DNA from: Zavarzinella formosa DSM 19928
GTDB lineage: Bacteria > Planctomycetota > Planctomycetia > Gemmatales > Gemmataceae
Direction: 5' to 3'
Assembly (NCBI RefSeq): GCF_000255705.1
Contig: NZ_JH636440.1
Coordinates: forward strand, 519,115-583,114
DNA length: 64,000 nucleotides
Shown here piece by piece: positions 1-8,937 of the stretch (positions are counted from its first letter, which is position 1; each line of letters begins with the position of its first letter). The notes under the pieces were generated by a model. The model saw only the letters and a list, made by a program, of their open reading frames with translations, ran no database searches and was not told the origin of the DNA. The position numbers and the translations under genes are program-made.

Positions 1-975
1 GTCCTTGTAGAGCTTTTCCTTTTCGGCGTAGGCGTTCACCACGCGGGTCAGCGCTCGGCGAAAACCGGTTTGGTGGGTGCCGCCGTTCGGGTTGTACTGG
101 TTGTTGGCGTAACAGCGCACCCGCTCTTCGTCGCCGGTGGAATACTGTAGAGCCACTTCCACTTTGATCGGGTCGTTGTTGCCGTCGCCGTCTGTCCAGT
201 CAACCGTTTTCAGAATGTAGATCGGCGGGTGCAGGACCTGCTCGTTGCGGTTCAACCAGGCGACGTATTCCGAGACACCCCCCTCGTAGATGAAGTGGGT
301 TTCTTTGTCGGTTCGCTCATCCTTGATGGTGATGGACAGCCCGCGATTAAGAAACGCCAGTTCCCGCAGGCGGTTCTCCAAGGTGTCGAACTCGAAGGTC
401 GCGTCGTTGAAGATTTCCACGTCGGGCCAGAAGGTGATCTTGGTGCCGGTGCGGTCGGCCGGGCCGATCTCCTTCAACGCGCCGCTGATGACGCCGCGGT
501 CGAACTCCATCATGTATACCCGGCCGTTGCGGCGGACTTCGGCCCGCGTCAATTCGCTCAGGGCGGTGACGGCCTTCGAGCCCATGCCGTGCAACCCGGC
601 CGACGATTTGTACGCGGCGTTGTCGAACTTCCCCCCGGCCCCGACGATGGTCATGACCACTTCGAGATTGGATTTGTGTTCCGTCGGGTGCATGTCCACG
701 GGGATGCCGCGGCCGTCGTCGCTCACGGAGAGCGATCCGTCCACATGGATCGAGACTTGGATCGTTTTGCAATGGCCCGCGAGGTGTTCGTCGACGGCGT
801 TGTACACCAATTCGTAGACGAGGTGATGCAGTCCGCGCGTGCCGGTGTCGGGGATGTAGTTGTCGGGCCGTTTGCGAATGTGATCCCGGTTTCGCAAAAC
901 TTGGGTGTTTTTCGCCGTGTAATCACTGTCCCCGACCGCGACCGCAACGTCCGCCGAAACTAAGTCCGTGCTCAT
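1..975 (-). CDS. gyrB: DNA gyrase subunit B-like protein (5' part, runs off left edge)
   Basis: ATP-binding subunit of a type IIA topoisomerase, which supplies ATP-driven strand passage together with a GyrA-type partner. Only the first 325 codons are inside the window, starting at ATG 975. The GHKL ATPase fold is clear: ELVYN at about residues 55-59 followed by AVDEHLAGHC, DDGRGIP at 86-92, GLHGMG at 127-132, then GTKITFWPD near 190 and a transducer segment with GGTHQTGFRRALTR. Two normally rigid stretches are altered: RKRPDNYIPD replaces the usual RKRPGMYIG, and VYNAVDE replaces VDNAVDE, although the catalytic Glu and Asn remain. The Toprim domain lies outside the window. It could be ParE or a second, divergent GyrB copy; the family is certain and the exact paralogue is not. 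Confidence 0.9.
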   Translation of the reverse strand, partial: MSTDLVSADVAVAVGDSDYTAKNTQVLRNRDHIRKRPDNYIPDTGTRGLHHLVYELVYNAVDEHLAGHCKTIQVSIHVDGSLSVSDDGRGIPVDMHPTEHKSNLEVVMTIVGAGGKFDNAAYKSSAGLHGMGSKAVTALSELTRAEVRRNGRVYMMEFDRGVISGALKEIGPADRTGTKITFWPDVEIFNDATFEFDTLENRLRELAFLNRGLSITIKDERTDKETHFIYEGGVSEYVAWLNRNEQVLHPPIYILKTVDWTDGDGNNDPIKVEVALQYSTGDEERVRCYANNQYNPNGGTHQTGFRRALTRVVNAYAEKEKLYKD

Positions 976-1192
976 TGGCTGCCGACCCTTTCGCAGGAAA
1001 GACGAATGACAAATCCCGGCTGACGAGACGTGAAGATGGGAGAACGCAAGTCATTCACGAATAATGGTTTGCACACGGATTTTTTCATCCCGGCGCGCCA
1101 TGGTCGTCCGTCTCTTCATTTTACCGTTTCGGGGGGGTAAGTCCATGCGCGAAGGGGGGATTGCGAAAGGGAGTTTTGACTGGAAAAAAGGC

Positions 1193-1259
1193 GAGCCGGG
1201 TGGCGTGATCGTCCGGAGTCTGGCTTATCCAGACTCCGGACGATCACGCCACCCGGCTC
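1193..1259. repeat. Perfect 31-bp palindrome with 5-nt loop, likely terminator on the minus strand
   Basis: Arms 1193-1223 and 1229-1259 are exact reverse complements with loop CTTAT. The element lies just past the stop of the DUF4340 gene. Read on the minus strand, the stem is followed by GCCTTTTTTCC, so it has the hairpin plus U-tract form of an intrinsic terminator. The arms open with GAGCCGGG, the same word found in the palindrome at 46295-46410. The remaining sequence between 976 and 1192 shows no gene and no promoter I can defend. Confidence 0.85.
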
Positions 1260-1272
1260 ACCGGATTTGTTG

Positions 1273-3711
1273 TCACTTAAACGCCGTCGGCTTGTCGCGC
1301 ATCCAGCCGAATTTGTCGGCCATCAGATAGACATCGCCGGGGGCCAGGCTTGAGGTGACGAACACTTTCAGCATGGCATCCGGAGGGCTGATTTGGATGG
1401 TCACCTTGCCGGTGCCCTCCACGTCCATTTCCACATCAAGGGCGTTCTTGGCGGGGTCGAAGTTGTGTTCCGGCTTGGCTCCGGTCTTCAACACCACGGC
1501 CTTTTCGGATTGCGGCGTCGCCAGATCGCCGATGAACTGGTCAACCTTCTTCGGATCGATCTCGAACATGCCGCCGGATTTCAGGGTCCATTTGCCCTCT
1601 TTGCGCTCGAACTCCAGCGTCTTCAGTTCGCCAACGGTCGCCTGCCAGCCTTTGATCTTCAACGATTTGACCTTTGCCTGATCGATCCGGTGGATCACCG
1701 TGTCCTGAATGTCGCCCTTTTGCAGTTTGTCGTAAACGCCACGATCAACCTCGTAGATGATGTTTTCCACGCCGGTTTTGAGGTACACGTTTCGCTTGTC
1801 CGTCCCGGCGTCGGCTCCGAAATCGTACACGATGTTGCCGAGGTCTTTGTGGCTGACGGTCGCCTTGGCCCGAGGGGACTTGGGATCGAGTTGCAGGCGG
1901 TTCAACACATCATCCTTCGGCCGGTCGGCGGCGATCTTCAAAGGCCGGGTCAGCGCCACGGACATGATGAGATCGGCCACCTTGCCGGCATCCACGGGCC
2001 GCCCCTTGAGACTGTCCGGCCCGGTGATCTTCCAGGCGGCTTCGCGGGCCGGTTTGCCGTCGGCCGGGCGTTCGAGTTCGACCAAATCTTTCCCGGAGGT
2101 GAAGGAAAACTTCAACACGGGTTCAATGTCAAAAGATTTGAACGAGGTGTCGATGTAATCCAGCCGGGGGCGTTCAACGACCGTCAGCGCGGTGAGCGGC
2201 ACATAAAAATCGGCCTTCGCCTCCCCGACCAGCCGGCGCAGGAACACCACATCTCCCACGTCCTTGTTGCCGAACTGAAACCGTATTGTCGGCGGGGCAG
2301 TCACTTTTGGCTTGGCGTTGGGGTCTTGCTTGTCGTCTTTAACGATGCCGCTTTCCCAGACTTTGATCTCGACCACGGGCTTCACGAAGCCTCGGCGATC
2401 CTCCGGGATGTCCGCGTTGGGGAAACCGGTCGCCAGCGATTTCTTCGCCAGCGCGCTCATTAATTCTTCGATCAGGAAACGCTTCGCCGGACGGGACAGG
2501 CCTTCCGAATCGAAGACTTTCCATTGTCCGGCGATTTGCCGGAGCTCAAACTTCTCGCCGTTGGTTTCCACGTCGATGGCGTCCACTCGCGGCGCCAAGA
2601 ACTTGCCCACGGTGCGGTCCCGGAGCAGGTATTTGGCTTTCATGGCCTCCCGGACGGTCCGCACGGCGGTGGCGTTCACCTCGGCCACCATGTTGTCTCC
2701 CTGATGCCGGGCGTAGTAGCGGTCGGTGTTTTCAACCTTCACCACATCGCCGACGAAGAGGGTTTCCTGAATGCCGTCGTCTCGTGAAAAGTCGATCTGC
2801 ATGGGCTTCGACTTGGCCGGGTCGAGGCCGTATTTGGCGAGGTCGCCCGGCTTTTCAAGCACTTGCTTGGCGTCGCCCGGCCGGATGTTCATGATTTCGT
2901 TGAGCAGTTGCCGGACATTGGTGACTTGCACTTTGTTATCCTTGGCGACCGGGGCGTCGCTGTCGGCCTCGGCGTCGCCGAAATCGGCGGGGAGCCGGAA
3001 CTTCCACACGTTGTCGGTGGTGCGGAAGATGGCCATCTCATCCTTGCCGTCGATGATGCGGAACGAGCGGACTTGATTGCCGGCATCCATGATGCCGTCG
3101 CCGAGCAACCGCAACGGCCGGAAATCGGACAGGCTCTTCACAAATTGAGAGGCCGGTCCCCCCTTGGAAATCTCCCCTTTGAAGAGGGCTTGGAAATCGT
3201 TCCGCTTGGCGGCTTGCGCCTTGCCCGGCCGGTCGGTGGTCATCACATAAACGACAGCCCGGTCCCCGCCGATCAGCACGTCCCCGAAGGACACCGTCTC
3301 GGAAAGCGTGCCCGATTTCAGGGTGATCTTCACGCCCGGATTTTCCAATCCCTGGGCGGCGAGGTTCGGGGAGATGTCGGCCGTCTTGTCCGTCTTGGCG
3401 TTCAGCAGGGCATTGACGATTCCCTCCAGCGTGGCGGCATCGGCCCGTCCGGGGGTGGGGTGGGTCATTTTCCAACCGCCCCCCTTCTCTTCCCGCACAA
3501 ACGTGATGAGTTCCGGCGTCTGGCCGGGATACTCAATCTCCACGGCCGAGACTTTCTCGGCCGTGACATTGGCCGCCTTGAACGGCCGGAGCAAATACCC
3601 CTCCGTCAACGGACTGGGAGCGTCATCCCCCGTCCGAAGCACATAGATGCCGAGGACGACCAAGGCGAGAAACACTGTTCCCAACAGGATGTAAGTCGAG
3701 CGGAAATTCAT
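1273..3711 (-). CDS. DUF4340 domain-containing envelope protein
   Basis: About 812 residues from ATG 3711. One N-terminal membrane anchor (YILLGTVFLALVVLGIYVL) is followed by a long extracytoplasmic part with repeated blocks typical of DUF4340, each with a pattern like LYxVDxxxxxxL and segments such as VSFGDVLIGGDRAVYV and LFVGDVV. DUF4340 proteins are generally found as the last member of Gld-type ABC gene clusters, and that holds here: it follows the GldG-like gene on the same strand after about 190 bases. The biochemical role is unknown; it presumably works with the exporter in the envelope. The reading frame stays open to 3831, but that extension runs through the arm of a palindrome (3764-3891), so the ATG immediately before the membrane anchor is preferred. 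The gene ends just before the terminator-like hairpin at 1193-1259. Confidence 0.85.
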   Translation of the reverse strand: MNFRSTYILLGTVFLALVVLGIYVLRTGDDAPSPLTEGYLLRPFKAANVTAEKVSAVEIEYPGQTPELITFVREEKGGGWKMTHPTPGRADAATLEGIVNALLNAKTDKTADISPNLAAQGLENPGVKITLKSGTLSETVSFGDVLIGGDRAVVYVMTTDRPGKAQAAKRNDFQALFKGEISKGGPASQFVKSLSDFRPLRLLGDGIMDAGNQVRSFRIIDGKDEMAIFRTTDNVWKFRLPADFGDAEADSDAPVAKDNKVQVTNVRQLLNEIMNIRPGDAKQVLEKPGDLAKYGLDPAKSKPMQIDFSRDDGIQETLFVGDVVKVENTDRYYARHQGDNMVAEVNATAVRTVREAMKAKYLLRDRTVGKFLAPRVDAIDVETNGEKFELRQIAGQWKVFDSEGLSRPAKRFLIEELMSALAKKSLATGFPNADIPEDRRGFVKPVVEIKVWESGIVKDDKQDPNAKPKVTAPPTIRFQFGNKDVGDVVFLRRLVGEAKADFYVPLTALTVVERPRLDYIDTSFKSFDIEPVLKFSFTSGKDLVELERPADGKPAREAAWKITGPDSLKGRPVDAGKVADLIMSVALTRPLKIAADRPKDDVLNRLQLDPKSPRAKATVSHKDLGNIVYDFGADAGTDKRNVYLKTGVENIIYEVDRGVYDKLQKGDIQDTVIHRIDQAKVKSLKIKGWQATVGELKTLEFERKEGKWTLKSGGMFEIDPKKVDQFIGDLATPQSEKAVVLKTGAKPEHNFDPAKNALDVEMDVEGTGKVTIQISPPDAMLKVFVTSSLAPGDVYLMADKFGWMRDKPTAFK

Positions 3712-3763
3712 GGAAGCAACCCTGCTGATGAAATGACCAAAGACCAAAGACCAATGACCAACC

Positions 3764-3891
3764 GTGAAGCCGCGACGCGGAGTCTTCGGAGCGGATCGCG
3801 GACTTTCCGTGCCAAGCGACTGCCCAAACATCCGGCGATTTTACGCAGAGAGTCCGCGCTCCGCTCCGAAGACTCCGCGTCGCGGCTTCAC
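3764..3891. repeat. 44-bp near-perfect palindrome between the GldG-like and DUF4340 genes
   Basis: Arms 3764-3807 and 3848-3891 match at 42 of 44 positions and are separated by 40 nt. It has no U-tract on either side. The neighbouring stretch 3725-3760 repeats the word GACCAAAGACCAA. The palindrome sits inside what is otherwise a four-gene operon, so it would be transcribed as a large hairpin between the third and fourth cistrons. Confidence 0.85.
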
Positions 3892-3901
3892 AGAGAGTTC
3901 A

Positions 3902-6118
3902 CTACCGCCGTCGCGAATACCACACCATGACGCCCATTGCCGTCAAACCCAGCGTGACCATGGCCAACAGCGTCAGTTTGCTGGACACTTCGATTGGTTT
4001 CGGCAGCCTGTACCATGGCACGAGGCGAGGCCTGATGCCGATGCTCTGCTCGCGTTCCCGCAGCCAGTCCACACTATCACTGACGATTTGCTGGTGGATG
4101 GCCGGCGGCATCAGTGGAAAAGCGGGGCGATCAAGCAACAAGCTGTCGGTGGTGAAGATCACGGCCCGGGGTTTTTCCTTGGGCTGTTCTCCCGGTGAAG
4201 TCGGGGGGGAGACGGCTCCGACGCTGAGAATCAACGGTTGCGGGACGTTCGTGAGCTTCCGGGCGGCCGCCTCCGGGCCGGCCGGGTTTCTGCGAATGGC
4301 CTCCCAAGACAGAACCGCGTCCCCGGCCTCTTTCTCCTCGATCCAGACGGCTCGTCCTTCTTGTGTTTCGACCAAGGCCGTCACCCGCATGGCCGGGTTG
4401 GGCCGGGCGGCCGGCCGGATTGGCCGGCAATCGTTCAAAATCAATGCCTTGGAAAACGTGTTTATCAGCGGGTGGTCAACATCAGCCGGAAGGCCCGGCA
4501 GGTAGTCCGGCGGGATCACCCGCCCCTGAACGGACCCGACAGTCCGCGGGATGGTGACCATCACGCCCTCCCCCGACTCAACACCCAAACCGGCCAGCAA
4601 TCCCTCCAGTCCGGTGGGAGCGATTTTGCCGGTGACGCCCCGGAACGGCGGCAAAAAGGCCAGAAGTTTGCCGGGGGACACATCGGGAGTCTTGGGATTC
4701 ATGTATTCGGCCAGGGCGGTCAACAATGGATCATCGGCCGGAATAGTCATCTGCGGGCCGGCGATCACCACCAAGGCCGCGTCGTCCGGGATCTTTGGGG
4801 CCGCCGGGTCGAGCTTCAAAATTTCCGGACGCAACCGGCGGTCGCGCAAGAAATTAATGACACCGGACATGGATCGGTCCTGCCTGGCCGACGGATCAAA
4901 GGAAAGTTCCCCGTGTCCGCTGGTGAAGTAAACGGCCAGTTTGGCCTTGTTGTCCGTGAGGTAGGCGAGTTCGCTCATCAGCTTGCTCTCGCCTTGGTAA
5001 ATAACCTGCGGCCGGTTGTCGTCGGTGGGGACAATTTCCAAAAGGTCGCGGGCCTCCAAGAAGCCGGTGACGGGCTTGTCCCCGTCGCCGACCACAAGCA
5101 GGATGCCGTACCGGTCCCCGTCGCCGCCTTTCATCCCGAGCCGGTCGTACAACGCGGTGATCTTGTCCTTGTCCAGCAGCGGAGACAGGAAGGTCGCCTT
5201 GAAGAACTTGCTTTGGTCCTCCGCCTGGCCGAGCAATCCCCGGCTGTCGGTGTACAGGTGGGTGTAAAGGGTCTCGTTATTATTCTTCGCCTTGCCCGTC
5301 GGGGCGAATTTCTCCGGCATGATGAGATAGGCATGGACCGGTTGATCCAACGACCGGAGCAGTTTTTTTGATTCGTCCGCCAGTGTGGTGAAGGCCGAAT
5401 CATTGGTGATGAGCGTGCCGGGCACATTGAAGAACACGACGATGTTCAGGGCGACCAGCACATAGACAATCAGGATGCCTTGAAAGGCCGCGTTAAATCC
5501 ATGCATCAATCGCCGCAGCAAAACATTGTTCCGCTGCTCGGCCCGGCCGAGTTGCGTGCTGACGAACATCAGCGTCAGCCCGATGAAGAAAATTCCTTGG
5601 GAAATCAGCACCCATTTGGCCTCGCCTTGCTCCTCTTTGTTCAGCCATAGAGCGAGGCTCTCGGACCATCTGAAGGCCAGGGTAAAGCCGAGCAAGGCCG
5701 TTAACAATCCGGCGACCGCCCCGAAGACCAGCATCTCCGTCCGGGAGCTGACAACATCCTCCCCTTCCACGGCGGGCCTGCTCAGCCAAAATGCCCCGCC
5801 GCCGCACAACAGGGCCATGAATCCGGCCCAAAAGGCGGCCGGCCCGTAGTCTTTGCTGGGGGCTTTGCCGGCGCCTTCGGCTTGATCGTCCTTCTTCTCT
5901 TCGGGCAATTTGAACTCGTCCGGCAACTGCTTCGCTTTGGCGGCGTTTTTCGCCGGATCGGCATCCGCCTTGCTCCGTTGGGCGCTCGATGCCCGCATGC
6001 CCCACCAGATGGCCGTGATGGCAAACAACACGGCCAGCACACCGAGGAAGACAGCCGTGGGCTTGCGGCTGGTCACCAGAAAGGGGAACGGGTCGCTTGG
6101 CGTCTGTTCAGTGGTCAT
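3902..6118 (-). CDS. GldG-like ABC exporter auxiliary membrane protein
   Basis: About 738 residues. The N-terminal quarter has two hydrophobic segments (near AVFLGVLAVLFAITAIWW and AFWAGFMALLCGGGAFWL), then two or three further membrane helices including ILIVYVLVALNIVVFFNVP. A long extracytoplasmic domain follows, with the GldG/IFT52-type pattern VYFTSGHGELSF and later DDAALVVIAGP. A C-terminal membrane helix (KLTLLAMVTLGLTAMGVMVWY) ends in RRR. GldG proteins pair with the permease GldF and ATPase GldA, and those genes lie directly upstream. The start at ATG 6118 is preceded by GGA at a reasonable distance; ATG 6139 adds seven residues and has no visible ribosome site. The substrate is unknown. 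In Bacteroidetes the family is linked to gliding, which should not be assumed here. Confidence 0.85.
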   Translation of the reverse strand: MTTEQTPSDPFPFLVTSRKPTAVFLGVLAVLFAITAIWWGMRASSAQRSKADADPAKNAAKAKQLPDEFKLPEEKKDDQAEGAGKAPSKDYGPAAFWAGFMALLCGGGAFWLSRPAVEGEDVVSSRTEMLVFGAVAGLLTALLGFTLAFRWSESLALWLNKEEQGEAKWVLISQGIFFIGLTLMFVSTQLGRAEQRNNVLLRRLMHGFNAAFQGILIVYVLVALNIVVFFNVPGTLITNDSAFTTLADESKKLLRSLDQPVHAYLIMPEKFAPTGKAKNNNETLYTHLYTDSRGLLGQAEDQSKFFKATFLSPLLDKDKITALYDRLGMKGGDGDRYGILLVVGDGDKPVTGFLEARDLLEIVPTDDNRPQVIYQGESKLMSELAYLTDNKAKLAVYFTSGHGELSFDPSARQDRSMSGVINFLRDRRLRPEILKLDPAAPKIPDDAALVVIAGPQMTIPADDPLLTALAEYMNPKTPDVSPGKLLAFLPPFRGVTGKIAPTGLEGLLAGLGVESGEGVMVTIPRTVGSVQGRVIPPDYLPGLPADVDHPLINTFSKALILNDCRPIRPAARPNPAMRVTALVETQEGRAVWIEEKEAGDAVLSWEAIRRNPAGPEAAARKLTNVPQPLILSVGAVSPPTSPGEQPKEKPRAVIFTTDSLLLDRPAFPLMPPAIHQQIVSDSVDWLREREQSIGIRPRLVPWYRLPKPIEVSSKLTLLAMVTLGLTAMGVMVWYSRRR

Positions 6119-6261
6119 TGGTGATCCGTCCACGCTCATGATCGTCAGCTTTGATGTTGGTCGCCTGTGTCCGAATTCGTTTGGTTCCGATGCGAAAACT
6201 TCCGGGGAACATCACAGGCGTCAGGCGATTGTTCGGACGGGTCGCCTGACGCTTGCGGTTT

Positions 6262-7812
6262 TTATCCCCATCGCCTTGCTTGCAGCACCTTCAGCGACAG
6301 GAAGAACCAGAAGAACGTAATTGAGAATTGCAGAACCATGTCCCGCAGATTGATCCGTCCCTCGATTGACTCAAACCACAAGCTGAAGAATGTCAGGTGC
6401 TTGAAGATTGCTTGCGCCGGAGATTCTGGCGTCGCCTCTTTGGCGGCGAACAGCAGACCGACATAAAACAACATGCCAAAGAAGGTTAGCCCGGCGGCAA
6501 TGATTTGGTTTTTGGTCAGGCAAGAAAAGAAGAGGCCCATCGAGATCAGGGTAAATCCGCTGATGGTCAGGGCCAGCACGAAACTGAGGATTGGCCGATA
6601 TTCAAAGGCCATTCCGCTCTCGGCCCGCAGGGCCAACAGGAAAATACCCCACACCCCCCATGTCATCAGGTAGAAGATCACGCCGCTCAATAATTTGGAG
6701 AGCAGCACGGTGATTTCGGACACCGGGGCGCACATGAGAACTTCGTAGGTGCCGCTGCGTTTTTCTTCGCTGATCATTCGCATCGTCAGCGCCGGGACCA
6801 TGAACACCACCACGAACGCCCAAAAGATGCTGCTGAACATGAACGGCCCGAGGATCGGCTCCAACATTGGCTGCCGATTCAGTTGTTCCGTGAAATAGTG
6901 GTAGTTGATGCCCGCGACCACCACGTTGATGATCAACACCAGATACGCAATCGGTGAATAGAAGTAGGCGGCCAGTTCCCGGCGGGTCAGGACGATCAGT
7001 TGCCAGTCGGAGACCATGAACAGGGAGACGGCCGCGTAGCCGGCGCCGAGGGTCATCAGGAGCAGGCCGCCGGGGATGAAGTACGGGGTTTCGTGCGGAA
7101 TCAGCGTCCGGGCGAGGGCGACGAGGAACACCAATCCGCCGAGCAGGCCGATGCCGATGGCTGGTTTATAGCCCTCCAGATCGGCGCCGCCGACCTGGCT
7201 CACATAGGCGCTCAGGTAGACGAGGCCGAGCAACACTAGCACCGAGCCGTAGGTGAGAATGAAGCCGTTGATGATGTTGCCGAGAACAAAGCCGGTCAGG
7301 GCGAAGGCGATCCCGAAACCAGCGAGGGCGTAGAGGCCCGTTTTGCGGCTTCCTTCTTCCGTTTCGTTCTTGCAGAAGATAATCAGGAAGAACAAGCCGG
7401 AGAAGAAACAGGTCCAGCCGAACGGGAAGAAGAGCGACACGATCTTGCGTGTCTCCCCTTCCGAGAGGGCCTTTGTGGCCGAGATAATTACCGGCATCAC
7501 CGAGAGGATGATCCCGGCGAGCGGCAGGCCAAGGCCGCCGACGGTTCCGTAGAGCCGCCGGATCAACTGGTCCGTGTCGCGGGCGGCGTGGAAGAGCATG
7601 AAGACCATGCCCAACACGATGGCGGCGAAGCCGACGTTGTTGCCGAACTGCATGGCCAGCTTGGAATCCACCCCGTTGAGAATGAGGATGAGGACGCCAA
7701 GCGCCACGGCCATGAAGCCGGTGAGGCCGACGGTTCGCGGCCACGAGGCTTGGTCGTCCGTCATTTCGGACGGGGCGAGTTCCGGCGGTGTTTGGTATGT
7801 TGCGGAGGACAT
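6262..7812 (-). CDS. ABC-2 type permease, GldF-like, with extra N-terminal membrane half
   Basis: About 516 residues, integral membrane. The first half (to about residue 250) has around seven hydrophobic helices without ABC signature. The second half is a standard ABC-2 permease, opening with LTRRELAAYFYSPIAYLV, continuing through MRMISEEKRSGTYEVLM and ending with several helices. That order (RELxxYFxSP, then EExRxGTxE) is characteristic of GldF permeases. It lies between the ATPase upstream and the GldG-like gene downstream, all on the minus strand. A TTG at 7854 overlaps the ATPase stop and would add 14 residues; ATG 7812 is preferred, but neither has a strong ribosome site. It should form the channel of the exporter. 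Confidence 0.87.
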   Translation of the reverse strand: MSSATYQTPPELAPSEMTDDQASWPRTVGLTGFMAVALGVLILILNGVDSKLAMQFGNNVGFAAIVLGMVFMLFHAARDTDQLIRRLYGTVGGLGLPLAGIILSVMPVIISATKALSEGETRKIVSLFFPFGWTCFFSGLFFLIIFCKNETEEGSRKTGLYALAGFGIAFALTGFVLGNIINGFILTYGSVLVLLGLVYLSAYVSQVGGADLEGYKPAIGIGLLGGLVFLVALARTLIPHETPYFIPGGLLLMTLGAGYAAVSLFMVSDWQLIVLTRRELAAYFYSPIAYLVLIINVVVAGINYHYFTEQLNRQPMLEPILGPFMFSSIFWAFVVVFMVPALTMRMISEEKRSGTYEVLMCAPVSEITVLLSKLLSGVIFYLMTWGVWGIFLLALRAESGMAFEYRPILSFVLALTISGFTLISMGLFFSCLTKNQIIAAGLTFFGMLFYVGLLFAAKEATPESPAQAIFKHLTFFSLWFESIEGRINLRDMVLQFSITFFWFFLSLKVLQARRWG

Positions 7813-7850
7813 GGGTGTCTTGGGTCGGTTCGGTGGTTGCCCGAGGAAAT

Positions 7851-8795
7851 TCAAGAGGCCGAGCGACGAAGCACGACTTCGGAATACAGGGTGTCAAGGT
7901 TCTTCCGGCGGATGTCAAGCCGCCGCAGGCCAAAACCGCGTTCGACGGCTTGCTTCGCCAGCGTTTCCCGCAGGTCGTCCCCGGCGGATTGCTCCACTTC
8001 GCAGCGAACGATCCCCTCCTCGCCGGGGATGATGTTGGCCGGCCGTGTTCCCGCGACTTTCTTGAACCAGTCGCTGATGGCCGGTTCCGGCCCGGTCAGG
8101 TCCATCACCAGCGTGGGGATTTCGCTGGCCAGCGAGGAGAGCCTGCCGTCCCACCAAATGCTGCCGCGATTGATGATGATGACGCGATCGCAAATCGCTT
8201 CCACTTCCGACAAAATGTGCGTGGAAAGCAGAACAGTGTGCGAACCGGCGAAGCTCTTGATGGCGGCCAGCGTTTCGCGGATTTGGATGGGGTCGAGGCC
8301 GGAGGTCGGTTCGTCGAGAATCAGCACTTTCGGGTCGGCCAGCATGGCATCAGCCAGCCCGATCCGCTGTCGGTAGCCCTTGGAGAGCGTCCCGAGCAGC
8401 CGACGGCGAACTTCCTTCACCCGGCATTTTTCGAGGGATTCTTCCAATCGCTTGCGGCGATTGGTGCGGTCCACGCCCTTGAGCTTTGCCCGGTAAAGCA
8501 AATACTCCTCGACCCGCATTTCCGGGTAGAGAGGGACGCTTTCCGGCAGATAGCCGATGTTTTGCCGCACGGCCATCGGGTTTTCCATCACGTCGTGCCC
8601 GCAAACTTGGGCGATGCCGCTGGTGGCGGGCATGAACGTGGTGAGAATCCGCATGGTCGTTGACTTGCCCGCCCCGTTCGGCCCGAGAAAGCCGACCAGC
8701 TCGCCGGGAGCCACGGAGAAGTTAATGCGGTCAACGGCCACGACGGGGCCGTATTTCTTGACGAGTTCGTCCACCCGAATTGCGTGGTCGCTCAT
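7851..8795 (-). CDS. ABC transporter ATP-binding protein (GldA-like)
   Basis: About 314 residues. Walker A is GPNGAGKST at residues 38-46, the signature is LSKGYRQRIGLA near 140, and Walker B is ILDEPTSGLDP near 165. An H-loop (LLSTHILSE) follows, then a roughly 90-residue C-terminal extension like those of GldA-type ATPases. ATG 8795 has GGAAG seven bases upstream, better than the in-frame ATG at 8885 with an unconserved acidic leader. First gene of the exporter operon; its stop is 38 bases before the permease ATG. It powers the GldF-like permease. Confidence 0.92.
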   Translation of the reverse strand: MSDHAIRVDELVKKYGPVVAVDRINFSVAPGELVGFLGPNGAGKSTTMRILTTFMPATSGIAQVCGHDVMENPMAVRQNIGYLPESVPLYPEMRVEEYLLYRAKLKGVDRTNRRKRLEESLEKCRVKEVRRRLLGTLSKGYRQRIGLADAMLADPKVLILDEPTSGLDPIQIRETLAAIKSFAGSHTVLLSTHILSEVEAICDRVIIINRGSIWWDGRLSSLASEIPTLVMDLTGPEPAISDWFKKVAGTRPANIIPGEEGIVRCEVEQSAGDDLRETLAKQAVERGFGLRRLDIRRKNLDTLYSEVVLRRSAS

Positions 8796-8937
8796 GGTGC
8801 TTCCGTCACGGTCGCCCGGACTGTCTTCCTTGGGAGTTTCGGTATCGTATGATCCGGGGCCAATTGGGGAAGTGTCCGTTGGCAAAGTGATCCGTGATTG
8901 GATCCCGCCAATGTAACAAGCAACCCCGGCTCCAGCT

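Noticed and set aside
1193-1259. Inverted repeat as the end of an insertion sequence
   Set aside because: No transposase between the arms; the 5-nt loop makes it a hairpin and not a pair of element ends.
2863-3930. Plus-strand frame of 355 codons opposite the DUF4340 gene
   Set aside because: Shadow frame; runs through the palindrome and has no start context.
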